From Trichosphaerium sp. ATCC 40318 (lineage: Eukaryota; Discosea; Flabellinia; Trichosidae), in NCBI GenBank assembly GCA_038496445.1, contig JALMLS010000064.1, forward strand, positions 682,001 to 746,000: a DNA stretch of 64,000 nucleotides, read 5' to 3'. The notes under the pieces were generated by a model. That model made no database searches, had not been told where the DNA came from, and saw only the letters and a program-made list of their open reading frames with translations. A program made the translations under genes and the position numbers. This document shows positions 1-11,892 of this stretch, in pieces. Position 1 is the first letter of the stretch. Each line of letters opens with the position of its first letter.

Positions 1-3000
1 TCCAACGTACTTTAACGATCTACACTTCAACAACGAGGTACATCACGCTCTTTCAAAATAAAATTAACAGATGGAATTGCAAAAGTTTGTCTAATGCTGT
101 AGTTAGCCTTGGTGGGCTTGTCAAAACCTAGCAAGTAGTGTTACTAAGTTCACAGAAGCCCTTGATATATTAAAAACATATCCTACAAACAACAGCTTAG
201 CAGGGAAATCTTACTCTATAAATGTTATGCGCACTTGCAAACATATACTTAAATCTAGAGAAAAAAGGCAAATTGGGACAATAGGTGGTGTTATGGGCAT
301 CATACAATCAAGAGGTGATATCGGTATATGCTCAAAACAACAAAGAAAGGAATCCTTTGCGTTTGACAAAAAGTATATCTTTATAGACGATATTTCTCTT
401 ACATCTAAAGATTTCTTCTCTTGGATAGATTCAAACAATACAGCGTAATGATATTTGAATAATTAAGTGAAACAAAGAAAATTTCTATTTGACACCACAT
501 TTTGACATTCTTACTTTTTTCCTGTTTTGATTCTGTTTTTGTTTGACTTTTTTTACAGGACGCAAATAGTGCTTGCAGAGAGCTATTCTCCTCCTGCGGG
601 GGCCGAAGATGTGCATAAAACTTTCAACTGGCAGAACGTCAGACAGTTCGTATTTACAAACACATGCACAACGACCGCTGTTCAACAAGCTTTATTAAAA
701 ATGTCAGCTCTCATGTGGAAGATTATAACACCTATTCCGCCCGTCATTGTGGACAACACACGATCAAAGTTTGTTGGAAAGTACTACACATCTACACATA
801 CGATGTACGAGGGTGTTCTAAAGCGTATTCAGGACAATATAGTTGCAGGAAACAAGCACAATGACATTTCAGTAATAGTAAATATTACAAGCATTCAAAA
901 TTTGACACCAATCATTGAGTTTTTAAATTATAATGGCGTACCAACACAAACAAACCTTCTAATGGCGCAACCTCTAGTAAATGCTTTTCGGCAGGTTTTG
1001 GTACTGTACAACCTCAAAATGAAAAAAAAGGTTGTTGGCGCTACAGCTGCTTTAACAGACATTGCAAAGCATCTATTTCATATTAATACAGACGAGTGGC
1101 CTTTTCATCATTTATTAGATAAACATGTAATGTCAGCTGAACCTTTATGGACTACACTTAATGATCTTGTAAAGAGAAACAAGATGACCTTGTTTTTAGC
1201 AAATAAGAGGATAGGTGGATCTTCAAACGGAGGTGGAAAAGGACAACGTGATAAAACTTTAGCACAATTCCGAAGACAAGTAATAGAGCTTGTCGAACAA
1301 ATATGGAATATATTCACTGCTTTCAACACGAACGAACCAACAGACTACGCAGAAATGGTTGAGGTAACGACAAGTGTAGCCCCTTCTCTTTTTTTCACAA
1401 TTTTTTTTGTAGTTGGTTTATTTTGGATACAAAGAACGTACTGGTATGGTTGATGCAGATGTAGAGTACTTTATTGCGCTATTGAAAAAATGGCAGGTTG
1501 ATTTACCAGAAAATGATTCCGAGGATGCTCGACTGAGTATGTTATTGAATGTAGCATCATATAGCAGAGAAACTATTTCTCCTGTACGAATTCTCTTTTT
1601 TTATTCTTCTAACAAAACCAATTAAAGACCTCAACCTTATTTGTAGACAGCTGCAGATGCAAATATGGTAAAAATACGTGCTGGATTCCAGATACCAGAT
1701 CATAGGCCTATGAGTACTATAATGCTAGCTGTTTATGAGAACTTTCCACCACGTATGTTTTTACTACTGTTTTTATATTCTTGTTCTAATATCTTCCTAA
1801 GCAACAAGCGAAACAAAGCCTGTATGGGAAATACAACAAAGAATTTATCAGTGGATGAAGGTTACATCACGACACTTCACTATAATGAGTGTAGAGCAAT
1901 TTAACGCTCAATCAACTCATTTGGAATCTATTCTTACCAGTACACCTTTCTATACTTTTTTTTGTTGGAATTATTAACTTGGTACTCACTCTTTTCGGTT
2001 AGGTCTTGGTATTAAGTCTATGTTTCAAATAACAGATGCAATGTATGATCCTAAACCGGATAGAAGTTTATCTGACACTGTTAATGCTCCATATCTTGTT
2101 CAAGTAAAGAAACCAATGCTTAAAACACCTGCTATTATAAGTTTCACAATGATAAAGTGCTTCTTGTGCTGTCCATTGCAAGTACGTTATAAATACTTGA
2201 ACCTAATATGTTTGTTTATGAACTAATGTATGTAGTACGCTTGGAGATATGTTGTGAAGGCACCTAGGCATAACTATGTAGAAAAAAATGAAAAGCACAC
2301 AAAATCTGTTGTTTATGGTGATGCTATGCACATTGCTTTAAATAAGGTGAAGCGGCAGACTGTCAGAGGTACTTTATAGTCAGTTTGACTTGTGTACCCT
2401 GCAATCAAATAACTCCATTCTTTATCCAGGCAAAGAAGCAGCTGCTGACACTGAGTACATAATCAAGAGCGTCGAAAAAAAACTAAAACCTCACAAAACG
2501 AAGTTATCTACAAAAGCGTTCAATGAACAGATTGACAATGTTAAGGCAGCTGTAGAGGTACAAAAAATGTCATTATTATGTCACGAATACTTTGAGTACT
2601 AAACAGCGAAAAGGCGTATAAGCGGGAAGAACAAGAAAAGCAGATTCGACTAGAAAAAGAAGGAAAAGATATAAAAACAATGACAGAATGGAGTTTCAGT
2701 ACACATCTAACAAAACACGTGCGAGTAGAAGGTATGTTGAAAGTGTTTTCTTTGGACGTTGTAAATATTGGGCTTTTAAACTAACGGGATATTTTCTACC
2801 AGGTACTGTAGATCGACTTGAGGTGGATAAAGATACCGGCAAAATACGTATTACTGGTAATAAACAATCAAAAAAAAACCTTTGCTCATCATCTTGTTAA
2901 CCAAATATCTCAGATTACAAATCAACAATACATTTACAACCAGGTGAAAGCCTACAATTACTTATGTATGCATGGGCTTGCATGAAAGGTACGCATACCA

Positions 3001-3373
3001 AATATCGAGTGTTGGTGTTATTGAACAACAAAAAAGTCGCACCAAACAAAAAAACTGTTTTGTCTGGGAACTAATTTTTATTTTCTATAGAGTACCGTAG
3101 ACTACCTACGACAATTCAATTCTCTTCAATAAAAAAAAAGAAAACCCCTTCAAAGTCTCATTATGTGACACAAGAAGATATGGACACTGTTGACACATTT
3201 GTACGAACCAAACTTTCATCATTTTGTTCTCTTACTAAAACATCGTTTAGATGAATAATTTCTCAGAGTCTGTTCCTAAATCTTCTTTTATTGCAACACC
3301 TAGTGGACATTGTACAATTTGCGCTCACTCAGCATTTTGTCCAAGTGCACAGATAACTGCTAACGAAAAATAA
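1..3373 (+). CDS. AddB/RecB-like helicase-nuclease (UvrD-type helicase region plus PD-(D/E)XK nuclease), 5' end outside the window
   Basis: This is the 3' part of a multi-exon gene. The first exons carry a Walker-B-like YIFIDDISLTS and then UvrD-like text (FTNTCTTTAVQQAL; HNDISVIVNITSIQNLTPII followed by YNGVP), as in the second helicase lobe of UvrD/AddB proteins. The C-terminal half is a RecB-type nuclease: SFTMIKCFLCCPLQ then YAWRYVVKAP (about 2130-2270), YGDAMHIAL, GTVDRLEVD (about 2805-2830), and, after splicing out 2856 to about 2914, RITDYKST, then LQLLMYAWACMK. The acidic D of VDRLEVD and the D-Y-K triad are intact. A last exon ends in CTICAHSAFCP, which with the upstream CCP cysteine gives the Cys..C-x2-C-x5-C iron-sulfur pattern of AddB. 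Role expected from the family: DNA end resection or repair. Helicase activity cannot be judged because motif I lies outside the window. There is one unresolved frame break near position 125. Confidence 0.75.
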
Positions 3374-3637
3374 TAAAACAAAAAAAATTGTAAGCCACAG
3401 TATTTGGTGATCTCACTTTGCCTTCTCGGTGACTTTCTTTTTCTGTGCTCAATAACATAGCATAATGCTTTCACTCCATTAATGGCTACTACCTCGTAGT
3501 ATTGCTTTAGATTCAACAACAGTACGCTCATGTCACCTGACAGCCACGAAAAAACCTAAGTTCACTGAAAATCGGTTTTAACAACATGTTCGCCACTTAC
3601 GCTTAACGACGTCGCAAGTCCTCCGATAAGTATCTAA

Positions 3638-4560
3638 ATGACTTGGAGCGTATATTCATTCGTATACGTCTATGGTGCAGCTACAGACATAGAAAAGTTT
3701 GCCAGTGAATTAAATGACCTGTGGGAATCTGCAGAGGACACTAATGGGGTTAGGAATCGAAATAAGCTAACATGACGTGTAATTATTCTCTAGGTGCCTA
3801 GACTAGTGTATTTGCGGTATTCAAAGCGTCGAGAAGGTTTATGTACGCTGAACAGTGTTGTTATCGCCGTTATTCCAACATCACTCAATTTGTTTTTATT
3901 TAGCAATACTCAAGGCAAACAAGAAGAAGAAGATTGGAGTACCCTCACTTTGTGAATGTTGCGCGTATTCAATCAAAAAGCAAATCTCATACTTTTTGGA
4001 TGCAAGCAGGATAGACGACTTTAACAAACTTCCTATGTCCTGTCTGAAACTCATTATAGACCAATACTATTCATTAGATGATTTACGAGTATTGTTATCG
4101 TTTAGTAGCACATGCCCTGCTATTAAAGATCTTGAAGCAAGTCTTATTGGGGAGTTTGTTTTTGAAGCTTACTTGTTCAAAACAGAGTTCGAAAAGCCTA
4201 TTGGCATTCTAAAGGAAAAGTACAATGTCACTGTTGCTTTTCATTTCTACGAACACGAATTTAGTGGAGGATGGGTATGTTGTAGTTTCACAAGTTATAC
4301 CTCATCGAAAGTCTCTCTAATTGTATAAAAAGGTTATAGAATGTGGTGGGTACTCTGATTTAAATCCGTTGGATAGTATAGAAGATAAGTCAGATGATGA
4401 ACAATACGTTGATATGGAAGCAGAAGAAGTTTTCTTGAATGATTTTGGAACAAACTATGACAGAAGAAATGCTTTACCACAATGTCTTAATAATCCAGCA
4501 TCTTGGCAGTGCGTTCAATCAAGCTGTTCAGATTCTAGGTTTAAACTAATTCATTCCTAG
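3638..4560 (+). CDS. unknown protein with a possible F-box
   Basis: Four exons are inferred: an ATG at 3638, an intron from 3749 to 3793, a second intron ending in a T-rich AG at about 3903, and a third intron after GGW at about 4274-4320. The frame is maintained through all joins and ends at TAG 4558-4560. A segment around residues 75-120, with LPMSCLKLIIDQYYSLDDLRV followed by a serine/cysteine-rich helix, has the spacing of an F-box (LP..L...I....L.DL), but the match is weak. The C terminus is acidic (DKSDDEQYVDMEAEE) and has several cysteines. No enzyme motif is visible. If it is an F-box protein it would be a substrate adaptor for an SCF ubiquitin ligase; this is inference. Confidence 0.5.
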
Positions 4561-4931
4561 ACAAATACCAGTTTCAAAAAACTGGAAAATTTCAGACTTC
4601 CCATTTGTTTTCACATGACCAGCAAGGCGTATGTTTTCATGTCACCAACTAAACACAACTTACAAAAATATATTTCATAATTAGTTTTCAACTTACTTTA
4701 CTACATACTCAAGGACCCTTTGTTGATTGGGTACTAGAAATGCAAGTATTACGAATATTTGAAGAAGACATCGATCTCTGTACTTGCATGTGTATGTAAA
4801 GAGTTATGCGCATGTACCAATGTAACCATATTAGATATACTACATAGAAATAAAACTAGCCAATAAAAAGGCGGAAATGATAACAAGCAGCTTAACTGTT
4901 TGCTGTTAAGCCAAATCGAAAGTTTTTGGCA
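4561..4931. other. intergenic spacer
   Basis: AT-rich spacer between two plus-strand genes. The reading frames present on the minus strand overlap the start of the next gene and look like shadows. It must hold the 3' end of the upstream gene and the promoter of the dioxygenase gene, but I see no recognisable motif beyond AT-rich runs. Confidence 0.4.
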
Positions 4932-6010
4932 ATGGAAGTCGTAACACAGCTTCCTGTTATTGACATTTCGCCTCTTGTCGCATCCAATCCGAAGATTGAA
5001 GATAAAGAGAGGCTGGCAGCGCAATTAGGACAGGCATGTCGTGAATTCGGTTTCTTTTACATAGTTGGGCATGGCGTTAGCGTGGAGTTACAAAAAAACC
5101 TAGAAACAGTCAGTAAATCATTTTTTGAGAAGACTAAGGTACATTACGCTGTGAACGGCAATTAAACAAATAAACCGCATCGTAGGAAGACAAAATGAAG
5201 ATAAAAATGAGTATTTCTGGCAGAGCTTGGCGTGGGTTTTTTCCTGTTGGTGACGAGTTGACATCTGGAAAGCCTGACATGAAAGAAGGCCTTTACTTTG
5301 GAAAAGAACTTGGTCAAGATGATGAAAACGTTAAAAAGTCAGTGCCTCTTCATGGCGCTAATTTATTCCCAAAAGATACTCCAGAAATGAAGAAAATAGT
5401 CCTAGAGTATATGAAACAGCTTACAGAGCTTGGTCACCTTATTATGGGTGGATTGGCGCTTAGTTTAGGATTACCTGAAGAGTATTTTAAGACTAACTTT
5501 ACAAATGATCCTTTGATTCTTTTTCGAATCTTTAACTACCCTTCACGACAACATTGTACCCAGTTTAAAGATGTACAAGATCTATGGGGTGTAGGAGAGC
5601 ATACAGATTATGGTATGCTTACAATTCTAAAGCAAGACAATACTGGTGGGCTTCAAGTCAAAACAAAGTCAAAATGGATTGAGGCTCCACCTATTGATAA
5701 TTCCTTCATCTGTAACATTGGTGATATGTTAGATCGTATCACTGGCGGACGTTTTAGGTCTACGCCGCACCGTGTACGCAATACAACAACAAATGACAGG
5801 CTGTCGTTTCCATTTTTTTTCGACCCAAATTTTAATGCACAAATTAAACTTATAGACGTACCTGACGGTTCTGGTATATCCCATGATTCCGATAGATGGG
5901 ATGGCGTTGATATCCATAAAGTAGAAGGGACTTATGGAGAGTACATATTAAACAAAGTATCAAAGGTTTTCCCACAACTGAGTAGTAGCAACAACTTAAA
6001 GAAACAATAA
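4932..6010 (+). CDS. 2-oxoglutarate/Fe(II)-dependent dioxygenase, isopenicillin N synthase-like
   Basis: Two exons, 4932-5138 and 5186-6010, joined by a 47-nt intron (GTACAT..TAG), give about 343 residues, the usual length of this family. The N-terminal DIOX_N half has LPVIDISPL and ACREFGFFYIVGHGV, then RGFFPVGDELTSG. The double-stranded beta-helix core has the iron ligands: H and D in GEHTDYGML and the distal H in STPHRVRN. The 2-oxoglutarate-binding R-x-S is in NDRLSFPFFF. All catalytic residues are present, so the enzyme is expected to be active in the cytosol on a small organic substrate. The subfamily includes fungal and plant oxidases of very varied substrates, so the substrate cannot be given. 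The ATG chosen is the first in frame and gives the canonical N terminus. Confidence 0.92.
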
Positions 6011-6317
6011 AATAAACAAAGCACAACAAAGCACATAGTTATGAAAAGTACAGACCTTTGTTCAAGTGTATTGATTGCACTTCCGCGGCGCAGATAAGGC
6101 CTCTTGAGAAGAGCATCACATGACACAAACATGTGAACGTCGTTTGGAGGTTAAGTGACGCAGAAGTTAAGCCAATTGTTGTGTAGCTCCAATTCACGAT
6201 AGCTTTACGTGACGTAGTTTGCTGATTTAATATTGCCATGGGTGACAACGATGATTTAGGTTGTTCTAGGCTTTAATAAATGTCACTTACACAAATAAAG
6301 GTCAACTTGTGGTAGTA
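6011..6317. other. intergenic spacer
   Basis: About 300 bp without a supported gene. Minus-strand reading frames here have no recognisable composition. An ATG at about 6238 opens only a very short frame that stops after an apparent splice site, so it may be a 5' leader exon of the next gene. Confidence 0.3.
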
Positions 6318-6929
6318 ATGAGTAGTCCCGCTTTTCAGACGCAAGTAACAAAATGGGAGGTACAACGTAATCAAATGCGGCTTGCGAACAGGTTTGTAGT
6401 CTACATTTTTGTTCTTTCGCTTACAAAGCACAAGAGACTTCTGGGGAAAGCATAAGAATGATTTTAAGGCTTTTTGGGCAGATAACAATAATTCTGAAGT
6501 CAAAATGGCGTTAGTATACACAGCGGTTGAAGAAATACCAAGTGTGAGCGTCATACGAACTCTTGAAACATTCCAATAAACTGTTTAGGGAATTTTCGAA
6601 ATAATCCTTGGGGTTTGCTGTACTGAGCTATCTGATATACCAAAGATAATCAGAGACCCTGTGATGCTATGTGAGTTATTTGATGATGTAGCAGGTACGT
6701 ACTAACTGATAAAACTTCACAAACAAAATTTAGTTCACTGAAACGCTTGTTTTGTCTTTTCATACCAACTGTTTTGTTAGGTATGCGCGAAGCACGTGGT
6801 AGTGCAATGCCTGAGATGCAAGATTTGCCCATGATAGCACAGCGTACTTTAAAATTAGCAAGAAGTTGCGTACTTAATCAATTTTGTACATCAATAGCAT
6901 TAGTCTACGAAAATTTATCAAAACAGTAG
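6318..6929 (+). CDS. hypothetical protein, multi-exon
   Basis: I do not recognise this gene. The ATG at 6318 opens a frame (MSSPAFQTQVTKWEVQRNQM) that splices after LAN into STRDFWGKHKNDFKAFWADN. At least one more short intron lies between about 6550 and 6595, and an 86-nt intron with a GTACGT donor begins at 6695. The last exon (MREARGSAMPEMQDLPMIAQ onwards) ends at TAG 6927-6929. The protein is predicted to be soluble and helical, about 150-180 residues, with no signal peptide or catalytic motif. The exact third exon join is uncertain. Conserved frame across the GTACGT intron is the main support for it being real. Confidence 0.5.
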
Positions 6930-7365
6930 AAATAAAATATAATTGTTGACCTCCTAATGTAGTTTAGTACATCCTCAATGCTACATAATTACACATCTTT
7001 AGCGTGGTTGAGCTCTTATCTGATACCGGATTTAATTTATCTTTGCATGCGATTCCTGCAGAATAGAAGTAAAGTACGTTGTAAACTACACCACAAACAA
7101 AGAACAGGTAGTTAGTGGAAGACCTTGGTATTGGTTTAAACGGAACAAAAGCTGGCTGGCGTTTTTGTGGCAGTTGTTGACTGCTCGTAAATCCAGCACA
7201 AGTTGAACTCGGGAAAAGCGGTTCAAGTTTACTTTTGTTTTCTTTAGGTGTCACAAACTAAAGATGCTACTATCAAAATAAACAGAAGTCTTGATGCGGT
7301 CTTCTATGCAACATTTACCCAGTGTTTGAAAACTAGTTTTTTAAAACCATGAAACAACATACGCT
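6930..7365. other. intergenic spacer
   Basis: About 435 bp. A minus-strand frame at 6964-7254 has no domain-like composition and I treat it as chance. No RNA gene or repeat is visible. Confidence 0.3.
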
Positions 7366-7987
7366 ATGGCGCGCACCAATGATGATATGCCTGGAGGCTC
7401 TAATTTGCGTCGCAGGCCACGAGAACGCGATGTCACTACTCGCGTAACCAAATATATGCAAAAAATAGAGTTATACCACCAACAGTGCACAGAAGCTCAA
7501 AATAATTCAAAGGCACGCACAAAAAGAAAGCGAATCCACCCGTGGAAACCTTCTACTTACTTGCGTGCCGTAATGGCTGCTAATCAGAGCGAGTAGTCGC
7601 TGAAAGCGTGTGTGTGATTTAAACTTTGAAAACTACGTTGGTGGAACCCTTCTGCTTACTTGCGTGCCGTAATGGCTGCTAATCAGAGCGAGCAGTCGCT
7701 GAAAGCCAGCGTGGTTTCTAGTTGGCCAATCTTTCTTTTTTGGGAGGTGTAAACCGCTAACGCGTCATTAGAATGCTACACAAGAAATCTTGCGCGAGGT
7801 ACTTGCTGAATGCGAGAGAAATAAGGGCTACAAGAGGAAGTACGAAGAACTCAAAATTAAGCACGACGCATTACTGGTTGAAGCTGAAAAGAACAAGAGG
7901 TTTAGACGAGCAATTTCCGCGGCTGTTGACGCAAGAGACGCAGAAGATGAGCCAGAGGTGTTGCTTGTAGACAAAATTCGTACCTAG
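7366..7987 (+). CDS. small basic coiled-coil protein, unknown
   Basis: Two exons are inferred: 7366-7569 and 7772-7987, both in phase 0, giving about 139 residues. The N-terminal part is basic (LRRRPRERDV, KARTKRKRIH), nuclear-signal-like. The second exon is a charged heptad-like helix (ILREVLAECERNKGYKRKYE then LKIKHDALLVEAEKNKRF) with an acidic tail (DARDAEDEPEVLL). The layout, a basic region followed by a coiled coil, is like a DNA-binding bZIP-type or chromatin-associated protein, but the basic region does not show the bZIP N-x7-R signature. The 202-nt intron is long for this window and contains a second copy of the exon 1 end including its splice donor (see the repeat entry). If exon 1 is not spliced it ends at TAG 7594-7596. 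Confidence 0.55.
7542..7706 (+). repeat. 66-bp direct repeat duplicating an exon end and its splice donor
   Basis: Copies lie at 7542-7607 and 7641-7706, 99 bp apart, with three mismatches. Each contains the coding end TYLRA/AYLRA followed by the same donor GTAATGG. Copy 1 reads into an in-frame TAG, and in copy 2 that codon is CAG. The duplication lies at and inside the intron of the coiled-coil gene. Confidence 0.9.
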
Positions 7988-8388
7988 CTGATTTTTGTTC
8001 ATTTTTCTGAATAAAAAAATTTGATTCATGACTGAGACTCAAGTACTTATTTTACTGTTGTGATTCGCCAAAACTACTCCGAGAAAGTGGTGGTGCACAT
8101 AAACCAACAGTACATCGTGATGGATCTCCAAGATGATTAAAATTGAATAAAACGAATATTGATTGGAAGGTTTTTAAATTAATCTTTACACTAAGCATAC
8201 CTACTTGTATTGAATTGCATAAAAACCTCCGTACTATTGAACTCCTTCAATTCAACATAGTATGATAGCTTACGAAATATGTACAAGTTCTCTTAGACAG
8301 AAACTTGAAAGCGGCATAATTTGTTCTTCACCTGTAAAGTATTACAAAAACACGTTCTCTGCCTTTATGTCAATGGTGAATTTATAGT
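7988..8388. other. intergenic spacer between convergent genes
   Basis: About 400 bp between the ends of a plus-strand and a minus-strand gene, so it holds two 3' regions. AATAAA-like strings occur (for example near 8010 and 8146) and are compatible with polyadenylation. Nothing else is recognised. Confidence 0.4.
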
Positions 8389-9298
8389 TTAGTTGGACGC
8401 TATTGTATGTCCTTTGTGCACAAGTACAAAAGTAACCACGTATGCCAATACACATACAGCCATGGCAGTACCTAATGTAACACCAAATGCATTTACTTCA
8501 GATGACGCTGTGAGTTGCCTGTTTTTCTTGAATGTACAATCTAACCTGACTTTGCCATCTTCATACCACGCTTCATAAGGCCCCTCTAAAACCTTTGTGA
8601 GTTATAAAAACGATGTAGGTTCAGCCTGAAGTAGATATCAAGTTAGTAAAACTCGTGCCTTTTAATCCTCGCTCAAAATTGCAAACTGTACTTTTCATCC
8701 CGTTGGCATGCCAATTTATAAGTTTTCCTTGTCGTACACCCATATGCCAATGTGCTATCATGTATAACTGACCAGAATCATACCAATTTTTAACAACACC
8801 ATGGAGTAATCCGCGTTTGTATTGGTACTCTGCTGATTTTTTTCCTTTTTTAGAATTTTGGTTTAGCACGACATTTTGCTTATCGAAAAACACGTGGGTA
8901 ACAAGTATTTCGTATTCAGTACCTGAGGAAAACCATTCTATACCAATACCCTCCTTTTTACCGTTTTGATAATTGAATTTACCACGCAGCTTGCCGCATG
9001 GGTGAAATTCCTTCCAAGTGCCATGTCTACATGATTTTGTAAATTCAAACCGCACATACGCGTTCAAATCATCTTCTACTACGCAGAGGTAGTACGTTTA
9101 GCGTACTTTTCTAGTTTATTGTTAAAACCAGTCGTTACGGCTGTTTGCCGATTTATTAGTGGCCATTTATAGTATATCTCAGTGTTGTAGTTCCGTAGAA
9201 TGTATTGTATATCCATTGGGCAATCTAACAAATGCTCATACCTAAAATAAGTGTAAACCAATGATTTTTACGCTCAACTCAACATACCTACGCGCCAT
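8389..9298 (-). CDS. MORN_2-type repeat protein with C-terminal transmembrane anchor
   Basis: Four exons on the minus strand: a tiny first exon (ATG at 9298, MAR), an exon encoding YEHLLDCPMDIQYILRNY, a large repeat exon, and a last exon after a short intron. The repeat region has G-x-W-x-x-F/W-x-x-x-G-x-L motifs (GTWKEFHPCGKLRGKF, GIGIEWFSSGTEYEI, GVVKNWYDSGQLYMI, GKLINWHANGMKSTV, GPYEAWYEDGKVRL), the pattern of the MORN variant repeat (toxin-antitoxin YwqK-like, MORN_2). The C terminus has one hydrophobic stretch (FGVTLGTAMAVCVLAYVVTF) and a short tail, so a tail-anchored or type II membrane protein is likely. The family usually acts in membrane association or scaffolding; no enzymatic residue is seen. 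Confidence 0.75.
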
Positions 9299-9547
9299 TT
9301 GCACTATACAACGACGTAAACCTAGTTTCAGTTTTTCTTTTACACTCGTTTTATTTGAAAATCGTTAAGCAATGTACATCCTTGTAGAAGATCAAAAGCT
9401 ACTCCTTTACACCCGTAAACCATGTACTTGTGGTTCAGATGCACGTTGTACACTGTAATTACAAGCAACCACTATTATACCGATAAGGAGATTAAGTGCT
9501 TATTTGAATTGATTATTGATTAAATTTAAAAAGGTACAGGGAGCAAT

Positions 9548-11713
<2,166 letters not shown>

Positions 11714-11892
11714 AATTTGGTGTTGCCACAATGACGAACACAACGTTATTTTATCAAAAATTAGTCTAAGGGCAACCATTTGATACCCTAGTGGTATATA
11801 ATTCAAATACAACAAAAACTAATACCAACACGTGCGTACAAAAACATTAACATTTTCTCACGCGTATTTGTTAGTTGGTATAGAATTCTGTT
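11714..11892. promoter_or_regulatory. divergent promoter region between glutathione reductase and WH1 genes
   Basis: Only 179 bp separate the two ATGs, so both promoters must lie here or overlap coding sequence. No TATA box or known operator is evident. The assignment rests on gene orientation alone. Confidence 0.5.

Noticed and set aside
4749-5024. 91-codon minus-strand frame
   Set aside because: Overlaps the first exon of the dioxygenase gene on the opposite strand and has no conserved features.
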